Shown in pieces: positions 1 to 8,802 of a DNA stretch of 64,000 bases. Source of the stretch: SZUA-430 sp044220975 (GTDB taxonomy: Bacteria > Pseudomonadota > Alphaproteobacteria > Micropepsales > Micropepsaceae); contig JBGAPZ010000010.1 of the NCBI GenBank assembly GCA_044220975.1, positions 37,068-101,067 of the forward strand, in the 5' to 3' direction. Below the pieces are notes generated by a model, which saw nothing but the letters and a program-made list of their open reading frames with translations, was not told the origin of the DNA and ran no database searches. A program made the position numbers and the translations under genes. Positions within the stretch are counted from its first letter, which is position 1. The number at the start of each line of letters is the position of its first letter.

Positions 1-1
1 C

Positions 2-1138
2 TCCTGGTCGCCGGCACTCGACCCGTTCATGAACTCATACTGCAACACGATCCCAACGCCTCAAGGCGGTACGCACGACAACGGCCTGCGCTCGGCGATG
101 GCAAAGTCGCTGCGCGCGTACGGCGAACTCACGAACAACCGCAAGGCGCCGCAAATCACCGCCGAAGACGTGATGAGCCAAGCCCAAGCGATGCTCTCCG
201 TCTTCATCCGTGACCCGCAATTCCAGGGCCAGACGAAAGACAAGCTCTCGAACCCCGAGGCGCAGCGCCTCGTCGAAGGCGTAATCAAGGATCACTTCGA
301 CCACTGGCTCGCCGACTCGCCGGTTGATGCGAACCGCTTGCTCACCTTCACGATCGAACAAGCCGAAGACCGCATCCGCCGCCGCCAAGAAAAAGAGGTC
401 AGCCGCCAAAGCGCCACGCGCAAACTGCGCCTGCCCGGCAAACTCGCCGACTGTTCGTCAAGCGCGTCAGGCGACACCGAACTTTTCCTCGTCGAAGGCG
501 ACAGCGCTGGCGGTTCGGCAAAGCAAGCCCGCGACCGCAACACGCAAGCAGTGCTCCCCTTGCGCGGCAAGATCTTGAACGTTGCGAGTGCGGCCGCGGG
601 CAAACTCGCCGCCAACCAAGAACTCGCCGACTTGATTCAGGCGCTGGGTTGCGGCACCGGCGGCGGCTTCCGCGAAGATGACCTGCGCTACGACAAGATC
701 GTCATCATGACCGACGCCGACGTCGACGGTGCCCACATCGCATCGCTACTCGTCACGTTCTTCTACCGCGAGATGCCGCTGCTGATCGACAAAGGCCACC
801 TCTATCTCGCAATGCCCCCGCTCTACAAACTGACCCACGGCGGCAAATCGGTCTACGCGCGCGACGACGCGGACAAAGACAAACTCCTCAAGAGCGAATT
901 CAAAGCAAACGCCAAAGTCGAAATCAGCCGCTTCAAGGGCCTCGGCGAAATGAACCCCGCCCAGCTCAAAGAAACGACGATGAAACCGGGCCTTCGCACG
1001 CTTCTGAAAGTGGTCATCGCCGAGGACGACAAGCGAGAAACCGAAGACCTCGTCGAACGTCTCATGGGCAAAAAGCCGGAACTGCGCTTCCAATACATCC
1101 AAGAGCACGCCCAGTTCGCCAAGGACATCGACGTCTAG
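2..1138 (+). CDS. parE: DNA topoisomerase IV subunit B, 3' part
   Basis: C-terminal 378 residues of the ATPase subunit of topoisomerase IV, which unlinks daughter chromosomes together with ParC; the 5' end lies outside the window. The frame is open from base 2, so the first internal Met is not the start. Visible landmarks are SYCNTIPTPQGGTH near the beginning, then the TOPRIM domain with EGDSAGGSAKQARDR and PLRGKILNV, then the acidic metal-binding motif DADVDGAHI, and a C-terminal stretch with RFKGLGEMNP. These are the hallmark motifs of the GyrB/ParE family. ParE rather than GyrB is inferred from the short C-terminus without the GyrB insertion and from the SYCNTIPTP context. No sign of damage. 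Confidence 0.95.
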   Translation, partial: SWSPALDPFMNSYCNTIPTPQGGTHDNGLRSAMAKSLRAYGELTNNRKAPQITAEDVMSQAQAMLSVFIRDPQFQGQTKDKLSNPEAQRLVEGVIKDHFDHWLADSPVDANRLLTFTIEQAEDRIRRRQEKEVSRQSATRKLRLPGKLADCSSSASGDTELFLVEGDSAGGSAKQARDRNTQAVLPLRGKILNVASAAAGKLAANQELADLIQALGCGTGGGFREDDLRYDKIVIMTDADVDGAHIASLLVTFFYREMPLLIDKGHLYLAMPPLYKLTHGGKSVYARDDADKDKLLKSEFKANAKVEISRFKGLGEMNPAQLKETTMKPGLRTLLKVVIAEDDKRETEDLVERLMGKKPELRFQYIQEHAQFAKDIDV

Positions 1139-1217
1139 CCCCAAGGCGATTGACCCAGATCAAGGCCTTCGGCCGCCCGTTCCCGCCAAGTGATGCGGTC
1201 ACAGACGGAACGAGGGT

Positions 1218-2270
1218 ATGCAGGCGTCGGATCCATATCTGCGCGATCTTTGGTACTTGGCGGGTCACGCGCGCGATCTGAAGCCCGGCGCGATCGAGCG
1301 GCGGATACTGCTCGGCGAGCCCGTGTTTCTTGCGCGACGCAAGCATGATGGCCACCCTTTCGCGCTCCGCGATGTCTGCCCGCACCGCGGCGTGCCCTTG
1401 GCCGCGCGCAAGCTGAACGACGACGGCACCGTCACCTGCCCCTATCACGGCTGGCGCTTCGGCGCGGACGGCGCTTGCGCCGCGATCCCTTCGCTTGTCG
1501 ACGGTCAGGACGTCGATCCGCACAGCATCCGTGTACGGACATATCCGCTCCGCGAGCAAGACGGGCTCTTGTGGATTTACATGCCAGCGAAGGGCCGCGA
1601 AGCGGCGGTGCCGAATATCGATCCGCCGAAGATCCCCTTGCCGGGCAACGCAGTGCCGAAATTCGTCGAACGCCAACTGTTTCGTTGCGACCTCGATCGC
1701 ACGACCGTCGGCCTCATGGACCCCGCGCACGGACCCTACGTGCACAAAGCCTGGTTCTGGCGTTCGCCGAAACACACCATCGCCAAAGCCAAAGCTTACG
1801 AACCGACGACGCGCGGCTTCACGATGATGCAGCACAAACCGTCGGCGAACTCGACGGCCTATAAAGTGCTCGGCACCGATCTTTCGACTGAAATCAAGTT
1901 CGAGCTGCCGTCGATCCGCACCGAACACATCCGCGCTGGCAAGCACTCGATCATCGGACTGACCACTTGCACCCCCATCAGCGACGACGAGACCGAAGTC
2001 ACGCACACCATGTACTGGACGCTGCCGTGGCTCTCGCTCGCCAAGCCGGTGCTGCGCGTCTTCGCCGGCATCTTCATGCGGCAGGATCGCGAAATCGTCG
2101 AACTGCAGCAGGAGTGGACGCGCTACGACCCGCGGCAAATGCTGATCCCCGACGCCGACGTCCCCGCCATCTGGTACCACAAGCTGAAGAAAGCGTGGGC
2201 CGCGGCGCTCGATACGGGTGCGGAATTCGCGAACCCCGTGCAGGCCCAGGTCCTGCGCTGGCGGAGCTGA
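1218..2270 (+). CDS. Rieske [2Fe-2S] ring-hydroxylating oxygenase alpha subunit
   Basis: 350-residue oxygenase component of a Rieske non-haem iron monooxygenase or dioxygenase. The N-terminal Rieske domain has both cluster half-motifs, CPHRG (Cys54, His56) and CPYHGW (Cys74, His77). The catalytic domain has the iron-binding pattern D-x2-H-x4-H in MDPAHGPYVH (Asp168, His171, His176). These show an intact electron-transfer and active-site set. The substrate cannot be told from sequence; relatives act on aromatic acids, quaternary amines or sterols. No reductase or ferredoxin gene is adjacent. The gene is followed after 19 bases by an SRPBCC protein on the same strand, and then hemN, so it may be cotranscribed with them. 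Confidence 0.9.
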   Translation: MQASDPYLRDLWYLAGHARDLKPGAIERRILLGEPVFLARRKHDGHPFALRDVCPHRGVPLAARKLNDDGTVTCPYHGWRFGADGACAAIPSLVDGQDVDPHSIRVRTYPLREQDGLLWIYMPAKGREAAVPNIDPPKIPLPGNAVPKFVERQLFRCDLDRTTVGLMDPAHGPYVHKAWFWRSPKHTIAKAKAYEPTTRGFTMMQHKPSANSTAYKVLGTDLSTEIKFELPSIRTEHIRAGKHSIIGLTTCTPISDDETEVTHTMYWTLPWLSLAKPVLRVFAGIFMRQDREIVELQQEWTRYDPRQMLIPDADVPAIWYHKLKKAWAAALDTGAEFANPVQAQVLRWRS

Positions 2271-2289
2271 CGCCAAAAGGAGCCTTCTC

Positions 2290-2793
2290 ATGATCGACAC
2301 GCAAGAAGTTATCGGCAAATTCGCACGCAAACCCGGCGCCATCGAAGCCGTCATCGAGCGCGAATTCGATGCGCCGCCTGCGCGCGTGTGGGACGCACTG
2401 ACTGATCCCGCGGTGCTCTGTCAGTGGCTCGCGCCCGGCCATATCGCGCCCTACGTCGGCGGCGAAGCGAAACTGTCGTTTGAGGACTCAGGCATCGCGA
2501 TCGACAGCACGGTCAGCGCCTACGCGTGGGGGGAATTGCTGGAATATTCGTGGAGCGGCAAAGGTGAATCGCTGCGCCCATTGCGCTGGGAGATCGAGTG
2601 GACACCCCGCGGAAGCAAGTTGCGGCTGACCCTGCGCGTACCCGAAAACGAAGACGCCGCGCGCGCCGCCGCCGGATTTGAGGCGCATCTCGACATGCTG
2701 GCCGCGGCCCTTGAAGGCGTCCCGATCAAGTTCCCGTTTATGCGCTTCAAGACGATGCGCGACGCTTACCGCGCGCAACTGGCTTGCGCATGA
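2290..2793 (+). CDS. SRPBCC (AHSA1-like) domain protein
   Basis: 167-residue START/Bet-v1-like fold protein of the AHSA1 type. Supporting motifs are the N-terminal EREFDAPPARVWDALTDP and QWLAPG, typical of this family, which binds hydrophobic ligands or, in eukaryotes, Hsp90. An open frame runs 72 bases further upstream, but the ATG at 2290 is preceded by AAAAGGAG at 2275-2282 and aligns with the usual family start, so it was chosen. The stop codon overlaps the hemN start as ATGA, indicating translational coupling. Bacterial members are often seen beside ArsR regulators, but none is here. The ligand is unknown. Confidence 0.8.
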   Translation: MIDTQEVIGKFARKPGAIEAVIEREFDAPPARVWDALTDPAVLCQWLAPGHIAPYVGGEAKLSFEDSGIAIDSTVSAYAWGELLEYSWSGKGESLRPLRWEIEWTPRGSKLRLTLRVPENEDAARAAAGFEAHLDMLAAALEGVPIKFPFMRFKTMRDAYRAQLACA

Positions 2794-4145
2794 GCAAACT
2801 TCTAAAATCCGATCTCGCGAACGCGCGCGTCCCGCGCTACACGAGCTACCCGACCGCGCCGCATTTCAACGCCGGCGTAACCGGCGCGACAGTGATGAAA
2901 TGGTTGGAAGCCATACCCGCGCACGAGCCGTTGTCGCTTTACGTCCACATTCCGTTTTGCGACACCCTGTGCTGGTTCTGCGGCTGCAACATGCGGGTCG
3001 TGAACACGTATTCCCCGGTGGCCGCCTACACCGACGTCTTGCTGCGCGAGATCGCCATGGTGGCCCGCGCGCTAAAGACGCGCCGCCCCGTGGCCCATAT
3101 CCATTTTGGCGGCGGTTCGCCGACGATCTTGAAGCCCGACGACATCGCGCGTATCGCATCGGCGATCCGAACGCACTTCGAAGTCGCGCCTGACGCCGAG
3201 TTCGCCGTCGAAATCGACCCGCGCGGATTGAATGACGCGACGATCGAGTCCTTCGCAAAGGCGGGCGTCACGCGTGCAAGCCTTGGCGTGCAAGACGTGA
3301 ACCCGCGCGTGCAAGCTGCCGTCAATCGCATACAGCCGATCGAAGTTACGCTGAGCGCCGTCGAACGGCTGCGCGCAGCCGGCGTCACGGCGCTCAACAT
3401 CGACCTCATGTACGGCCTGCCCTATCAAACTGTCGAAGACGTGCAACGAACTGTCGAAGCGGCGGTGGCGATCGGACCTCAACGCTTTGCCGTGTTCGGC
3501 TACGCCCACGTGCCGGAAATGAAGCGTCATCAAGCGCTGATCGACACGGCCGCATTGCCGGGTGGCGAAGAACGTGTGCGCCAATACGACACGATGCACG
3601 CACTGCTCACGGCAAGCGGCTACATCCCGATCGGCCTCGATCACTTCGCGCGCGCCGACGACCCGCTTGCGATCGCACTCCGCGCCGGGCGGCTCAAGCG
3701 CAACTTCCAAGGCTATACCACCGACGACGCCGCGACCCTCATCGGCTTCGGAGCGTCCGCAATCTCATCTCTGCCACAAGGCTACGCGCAGAACGTGGTC
3801 GACATGCCCGAATACCGCCGACTGATCCTGTCGGACAACCCCGCGACCGCGCGCGGCCGCACTCTCACCGGCGATGATCGGCTGCGGCGGGCCATCATCG
3901 AACGCCTCATGTGCGATCTCAGCGTCGACGTCGGAGCCATCGCCGCCAAGCACGGTCGCACCGCCGCCGACTTCGACGACACATTCGAAGCTCTCGAACC
4001 GCTCGTGGCCGATGGCATTTGCGCCGTCCGCGGCACGACGGTCACCGTGCCGCCCGAAGCCCGCGCCGGCGTTCGCATCGTCTGCGCCACCTTCGACGCT
4101 TACCTGCGTCCGCAAACGAACAAGCGCCACGCCGTCGCGGTTTGA
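2790..4145 (+). CDS. hemN: Oxygen-independent coproporphyrinogen III oxidase
   Basis: 451-residue radical-SAM enzyme that decarboxylates coproporphyrinogen III to protoporphyrinogen IX in haem synthesis when oxygen is low. The SAM-cluster motif CDTLCWFC (Cys57, Cys61, Cys64) is followed by the extra Cys66 that HemN proper carries. The N-terminal VPRYTSYPTAPHF and HFGGGSPT motifs also match HemN rather than the shorter HemW. The start is the ATG at 2790, whose first four bases overlap the stop of the preceding SRPBCC gene (ATGA); a TTG six bases upstream is less likely. A second, oxygen-dependent hemF is not in view. Confidence 0.95.
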   Translation: MSKLLKSDLANARVPRYTSYPTAPHFNAGVTGATVMKWLEAIPAHEPLSLYVHIPFCDTLCWFCGCNMRVVNTYSPVAAYTDVLLREIAMVARALKTRRPVAHIHFGGGSPTILKPDDIARIASAIRTHFEVAPDAEFAVEIDPRGLNDATIESFAKAGVTRASLGVQDVNPRVQAAVNRIQPIEVTLSAVERLRAAGVTALNIDLMYGLPYQTVEDVQRTVEAAVAIGPQRFAVFGYAHVPEMKRHQALIDTAALPGGEERVRQYDTMHALLTASGYIPIGLDHFARADDPLAIALRAGRLKRNFQGYTTDDAATLIGFGASAISSLPQGYAQNVVDMPEYRRLILSDNPATARGRTLTGDDRLRRAIIERLMCDLSVDVGAIAAKHGRTAADFDDTFEALEPLVADGICAVRGTTVTVPPEARAGVRIVCATFDAYLRPQTNKRHAVAV

Positions 4146-4177
4146 GCCTCTGACCATGTTAGGGTAGAGGTCGCGCT

Positions 4178-4690
4178 ATGCGCCCTCACCTGAGCATCAT
4201 CCACGCCGACATCACCACGCTCGACGTCGACTGCATCGTCAACGCTGCGAACAGCCGCCTGATCCCGGGTGGGGGCGTCGATGGTGCGATCAACAAGGCG
4301 GCCGGACCGGAACTCGCCAAAGCGATGATGGCGATCGGCCGCTGCCCCACAGGTGAGGCCGCAATCACGCCTGGGTTCAAGCTGAAGGCGCGCCATGTCA
4401 TTCACACGGTCGCGCCGGTTTTCGTACAACACGCTGAGGCCGATGTCTGGCGCTTGCTCACCAACTGCTACCGCAACAGCCTCGCGCTCGCACTTAAGCA
4501 CGCGATCAAGACCATCGCCTTCCCAAGCCTCGGCACCGGCGTCTACGGCATCCCAATCGCCCGCGCGTGCGAGGTCGCGATCAGCGCGGCGCTCGATTCG
4601 AGCGGCATTCCGGTCGAGGTCACCTTCTGCTGCTTCTCAGACGGCGACGCCGCGCACTATCGTGCGGCGCTCAAGCAGCGCGGCGCCTAA
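4178..4690 (+). CDS. Macrodomain protein, ADP-ribose binding
   Basis: 170-residue stand-alone macrodomain of the YmdB/MacroD type, which hydrolyses O-acetyl-ADP-ribose or removes ADP-ribose from proteins. The ligand-binding motifs are all visible: VNAANSRL, the glycine-rich GGGVDGAI loop, CPTGEA, and the second loop LGTGVYGIP. The Asn-Asn-Asp-type catalytic pattern of the MacroD class appears intact in the VNAAN...GGGVDGAI segment. The gene is convergent with the secreted-protein gene downstream and their stops share the four bases CTAA at 4687-4690. Confidence 0.92.
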   Translation: MRPHLSIIHADITTLDVDCIVNAANSRLIPGGGVDGAINKAAGPELAKAMMAIGRCPTGEAAITPGFKLKARHVIHTVAPVFVQHAEADVWRLLTNCYRNSLALALKHAIKTIAFPSLGTGVYGIPIARACEVAISAALDSSGIPVEVTFCCFSDGDAAHYRAALKQRGA

Positions 4691-5226
4691 GGCTTCTTCT
4701 TCGTATAGATCAAATCGAACGCCGGCTGAAACGTCTTGCCGCCGTCAGTCGATTGCGTCCCCGATTGACGCACCGTACCGTCCGGCTTGGGTTCGAACGT
4801 CATCGTGAGCACGACGCGCTGTTTCTGCGGCGTCGACACGTCGTCCGACCGAAATTCCATCTTCCCGTTCGTCCACGCGCCGATGTAGTGCACCTGGTCG
4901 CCCGTCGCATCGATCCACGTCTGATGCCACTTCCCGTCAGCTTGATCGTAGACGTTCAGCGAATGGCCCGAACTGCCCGAAGCACTTTTCCAATTTTCGA
5001 AAATCACACAACCTGCGTCGAGGAGTTCGACCTTGCTCTCGCCCGCGGCCTTACCCGTATTCACGGCGGTCACGCTCCAGGCGCCGACCCAGAACTTGAA
5101 CTGCTGGTACTCAGCGCCTGGGCAGCCGTAGTTCGGTGGCGGTTGGGTCGAAGGCTGTGGAGGCGCCGCGTCGGCAAGCGCCAATCCAGGCGTGAAAACC
5201 AATGCTGCGACAATAATACGGCGCAT
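4687..5226 (-). CDS. Secreted hypothetical protein, DUF1579-like
   Basis: 179-residue protein with a clear signal peptide (MRRIIVAALVFTPGLALA, cleavage probably before DAAPP), so it is exported to the periplasm. After a proline-rich linker comes a single domain beginning FKFWVGAWSV, with spaced Gly and Trp residues and a WHQTWIDATG segment. This layout resembles the DUF1579/lipocalin-like proteins common in Proteobacteria, whose function is unknown. The start at 5226 was chosen because a GGGGGG stretch lies just upstream and the upstream frame extension is not signal-peptide-like. The stop overlaps that of the macrodomain gene. Confidence 0.7.
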   Translation of the reverse strand: MRRIIVAALVFTPGLALADAAPPQPSTQPPPNYGCPGAEYQQFKFWVGAWSVTAVNTGKAAGESKVELLDAGCVIFENWKSASGSSGHSLNVYDQADGKWHQTWIDATGDQVHYIGAWTNGKMEFRSDDVSTPQKQRVVLTMTFEPKPDGTVRQSGTQSTDGGKTFQPAFDLIYTKKKP

Positions 5227-5441
5227 GTGTCCCCCCATTTTCGGTGTCACCCTAGCGCAATACCCCGCAACCGAATGTTCACCTTTGGTTGACATTCTGC
5301 CCAACTACATTAGGTTGCAGTGCAATAGCTGATCGCGCGATTCATGCGCGGAGCGGACCGTTCGCGGTTGGGTTGTCTCGGCGAGAGAGGCTTGTCCAGC
5401 CTAGTAAAAGAAGCCCTCTCGCGAGGAGTCGATTGAGTTCG

Positions 5442-7085
5442 ATGTCGTTTGAAAGTCTCGGCCTGTCGGCCGATTTGCTCCGCGCGATTGCGGAAGCTGG
5501 TTACACCACGCCTACTCCTATCCAAGAAAAAGCGATCCCGACGGTCTTGGCCGGCCGTGACGTGATGGGTATTGCCCAAACGGGCACAGGCAAGACGGCA
5601 GGCTTCACCCTGCCCATGATCCAACGCTTGGCCTCGGGTCGCGCAAAGGCGCGCATGCCGCGCTCGCTGATCTTGGAACCGACCCGCGAACTCGCGGCAC
5701 AGGTAGCCGAGAGCTTCGAGAAATACGGCAAGTACCACAAGCTCTCGATGGCGCTGCTGATCGGCGGCGTCTCCTACGAAGAGCAGGACATGAAGATCAC
5801 GCGCGGCGTCGACGTGCTGATCGCAACACCCGGTCGCATGCTCGATCATTTTGAACGCGGTAAGCTGCTGCTCAACGGCGTGCAGATCCTCGTGATCGAC
5901 GAAGCCGATCGCATGCTCGATATGGGCTTCATCCCCGACATCGAGCGCATCAGCAAGATGCTCCCCTTCACGCGCCAGACGCTGTTCTTCTCGGCAACCA
6001 TGCCGCCGGAAATCACGCGCCTCGCCGACCAGTTCTTGTCGAACCCCGAACGCATCGAGGCCTCGCGCCCGGCGACGGCCGCCACCACGATCACGCAGAA
6101 GATCATCGCTCTGCCGTCGAACGACAACAAGATGAAGCGCGAAGCGCTCCGGCGCCTCATCCGTCGCGAGACGATCACGAACGGCATCATCTTCTGCAAC
6201 CGCAAGACCGACGTCGACATCGTCTACAAGTCGCTCACCAAGCACGGCTTCTCAGTGGCGGCCCTGCACGGCGACCTGCCGCAGCCCGTGCGCACCAAGA
6301 CGTTGGAAAACTTCCGCGCCGGTCAAGTTCAGTTGCTGTGCGCGAGCGACGTCGCCGCGCGCGGTCTAGACATTCCCGCGGTGAGCCACGTCTTCAATTT
6401 TGACGTGCCGATCCACGCCGACGACTACATCCATCGCATCGGCCGCACCGGCCGCGCAGGTCGCGAGGGTTGCGCGCTGATGCTGGCCGGACCCAGCGAT
6501 TACAAATATCTCGGCGCAATCGAGAAACTGACCGGGATGCCGCTGGTACGCGAGGAAATGAACGATATCGAAGTCACGCCCGACCACCGCTCGCATCGCG
6601 GCGAGCGCGACGGCAAACGTAGCGGTGGCCGCGACCGTGATAAGCGGCGTGGACGCGATCATCATCGCGGCGACAAGCCGTACCACGATGAAGTGGCCTC
6701 GATGGCGCCGGTCGAACCTGGTGCAGCAGCAGCTGCAGCGCCCTCCGCACCAGCACCTGCTGCATCCGCCGAACAACCCGCTAAGCGCGCCGACAAGCCG
6801 CAGCGCGATCGCCACCCGCGCCGCGACGGCGCCCCGCGCGACAATCGCCAGCGCAATCATCCGCCGCGCAAGCCGGAAGCGCAGAAGGAAGCTGCGAAAG
6901 CGCAAGCGCCTCAGCGCGACAAACCGCGTCAAGAGAAGCCCGCGCAAGAAAAGCGTCAGCGCCACGAACAGCGCGACGACACCACGCCAACCGGCCCCGG
7001 CATGGGCCCGAACACCCCGGCATTCCTGTTGCGTCCGGTACCGCAGCACCTCATGCGCCGGAAAAAGGAAAGCGAGCCGGTCTAA
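5442..7085 (+). CDS. DEAD-box ATP-dependent RNA helicase
   Basis: 547-residue RNA helicase of the RhlE-like group, used in ribosome assembly and RNA turnover. Motifs in order: the Q motif (TPTPIQEKAIP), motif I (AQTGTGKT), Ia (PTRELAAQV), II (DEAD in VIDEADRML), III (SAT), V (ARGLDIP) and VI (HRIGRTGRAG). The final 160 or so residues are a low-complexity tail rich in Arg, Lys, Asp, Pro and Ala, typical of RNA-binding tails in this family. The start is uncertain: ATG 5442 has AGGAG 13 bases upstream, while an in-frame TTG at 5433 has it 4 bases upstream. Convergent with the aldehyde dehydrogenase gene. Confidence 0.93.
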   Translation: MSFESLGLSADLLRAIAEAGYTTPTPIQEKAIPTVLAGRDVMGIAQTGTGKTAGFTLPMIQRLASGRAKARMPRSLILEPTRELAAQVAESFEKYGKYHKLSMALLIGGVSYEEQDMKITRGVDVLIATPGRMLDHFERGKLLLNGVQILVIDEADRMLDMGFIPDIERISKMLPFTRQTLFFSATMPPEITRLADQFLSNPERIEASRPATAATTITQKIIALPSNDNKMKREALRRLIRRETITNGIIFCNRKTDVDIVYKSLTKHGFSVAALHGDLPQPVRTKTLENFRAGQVQLLCASDVAARGLDIPAVSHVFNFDVPIHADDYIHRIGRTGRAGREGCALMLAGPSDYKYLGAIEKLTGMPLVREEMNDIEVTPDHRSHRGERDGKRSGGRDRDKRRGRDHHRGDKPYHDEVASMAPVEPGAAAAAAPSAPAPAASAEQPAKRADKPQRDRHPRRDGAPRDNRQRNHPPRKPEAQKEAAKAQAPQRDKPRQEKPAQEKRQRHEQRDDTTPTGPGMGPNTPAFLLRPVPQHLMRRKKESEPV

Positions 7086-7106
7086 CAACCGGCCCGCCTT
7101 TGCCGT

Positions 7107-8549
7107 TTAGCGCTTAATCGTTGCCGTCAGTTGCTTCTGCAATCCGTCGCCGTATGGCGCACGCAGGTTCGCAAGCTGCTTCTCGACAAGCGACGACGTG
7201 GGCTGGCTATAGACCGCCTTGCGGTGACTGAACTGACGGAAGCCGTCGATCCCGTGATATGCGCCCATGCCCGATGGCCCCACGCCACCGAACGGCAGGT
7301 CTTCCATCGCCACATGCATGATCGTGTCGTTCACAGTGACACCGCCTGAGGTCGTGCGCGTAAGCACGCGCTCTTTCTCGCCGGCGTCCTCGCCGAAATA
7401 GTAGAGCCCAAGCGGCCGGGCCTTCGCGTTGATGTAACCGATCGCCTCGTCGACCGATTTGTAGGTCTTGATTGGCAGCACCGGACCGAAGATCTCGTCC
7501 TGCATCACCTTCATATCGTCCGTCGGGTCAATGATGAACGTCGGCGCGATTTTATGATGTGGCTGCTGGGATAGATTCTCCTTCGCCGGGTTGACCTCGA
7601 CGACCTTTGCGCCCTTGGCCTTCGCCTCGTCGATATAGCCGCGCAAGCGATCGTAGTGCCGTTGGTTGATCACCGACGTGTAGTCGGGATTGTCCTTCAG
7701 CGTCGGGTACATTTTCGCAACCGCGGCAGACGCCTTACTCACGAACTCGTCGCGCTGGCTTTCGGCCACGAAAACATAGTCTGGCGCCAGACAAATCTGC
7801 CCCGCGTTCATCGTCTTGCCCTGCATCACGCGCGCCGCGGTCTGCTCCATATTGGCGCCCTGCCCCACGATCACCGGCGACTTGCCGCCAAGTTCAAGCG
7901 TCAGCGGCGTCAGGTTCTCAGCCGCCGCCCGCATCACGTGATGCGCGATCGAGGTCGCGCCCGTGAACAACAGATGGTCGAACGGCAAGCGGCTGAAGGC
8001 ATCGCCGACCTCAGGTCCGCCGAGGCAGACCGCAATTTCCGCCTCGTCGAACACCTTGCGGAACATCGTCGCCATCAACTCCGACGTTGCGGGCGTAAAC
8101 TCCGACGGTTTGATCATGCAGCGGTTGCCGGCAGCCAAAACGCCGGCAAGCGGCGTGAAGGTCAGGTTCACCGGAAAATTCCACGGCGCGATGACGCCGA
8201 CGACGCCCAGCGGCTGATAGTGGATCTCAGCCTTCGCACCGAGCCAGCCCAGGATCGCGGGCGTCGGCTTGCGCTTCTCCATCTTCATCCACTTGCGCAA
8301 GTTCTCTTTCGCGTGCTTGAGCGGCCCGATCGATCCCGACACATCCGTGAACTTCGTCATCTGCGGCGAGCGGCTGCCGAAGTCCTTGTTCAACGCGTCC
8401 GCGATCTGATCCTGATAATCGACGAGTAGCGCGATGCAGCGGTCGAGACGATCGATCCGAACCTCGGCACTCGGCGGTCCGTCGCGCAGATAAGCCGCAC
8501 GTTGCTTATCCAGAAGCGCGCGCATCGATTGGGCGGTCGCAGTCGTCAT
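7107..8549 (-). CDS. Aldehyde dehydrogenase, coniferyl-aldehyde type
   Basis: 480-residue NAD(P)-dependent aldehyde dehydrogenase. The active-site Glu219 (LELGGKSP) and nucleophile Cys253 (NAGQICLAPDY) are both present, as is the cofactor-site Asn in PWNFP. The GQICLAPDY version of the cysteine motif and the short length, without the usual N-terminal extension, place it in the coniferyl-aldehyde/fatty-aldehyde subgroup that oxidises aromatic and long-chain aldehydes. It is a single gene on the minus strand, convergent with the helicase and divergent from the GGDEF gene across a 253-base intergenic region. Confidence 0.9.
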   Translation of the reverse strand: MTTATAQSMRALLDKQRAAYLRDGPPSAEVRIDRLDRCIALLVDYQDQIADALNKDFGSRSPQMTKFTDVSGSIGPLKHAKENLRKWMKMEKRKPTPAILGWLGAKAEIHYQPLGVVGVIAPWNFPVNLTFTPLAGVLAAGNRCMIKPSEFTPATSELMATMFRKVFDEAEIAVCLGGPEVGDAFSRLPFDHLLFTGATSIAHHVMRAAAENLTPLTLELGGKSPVIVGQGANMEQTAARVMQGKTMNAGQICLAPDYVFVAESQRDEFVSKASAAVAKMYPTLKDNPDYTSVINQRHYDRLRGYIDEAKAKGAKVVEVNPAKENLSQQPHHKIAPTFIIDPTDDMKVMQDEIFGPVLPIKTYKSVDEAIGYINAKARPLGLYYFGEDAGEKERVLTRTTSGGVTVNDTIMHVAMEDLPFGGVGPSGMGAYHGIDGFRQFSHRKAVYSQPTSSLVEKQLANLRAPYGDGLQKQLTATIKR

Positions 8550-8802
8550 GAGCAGGGTCCTTTCATAGGTCGGTTCGGAAATGCCGGAATGTCTCGTTAT
8601 AGACCAAAAAGGCGCGGTCGGGGAATTGTCAGGTTAACGACCGCACCGCGAAAACGCCCCGCAGCCGCCACCCGGACCTTAATGCTCCCACATCGCAGTC
8701 GGCAGCAATTTAATCGAATTTTTGGCCGCGGGTGCAATCATCGTCGAAACGAAACAGGTGGGTGTGCCGCAGAACGTATGCGGCTGCACAAGGAGTTTGC
8801 CG

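Noticed and set aside
1062..2354. 430-residue open frame on the minus strand
   Set aside because: Antisense to the Rieske oxygenase gene, which has complete motifs; low-complexity composition typical of shadow frames in high-GC DNA.
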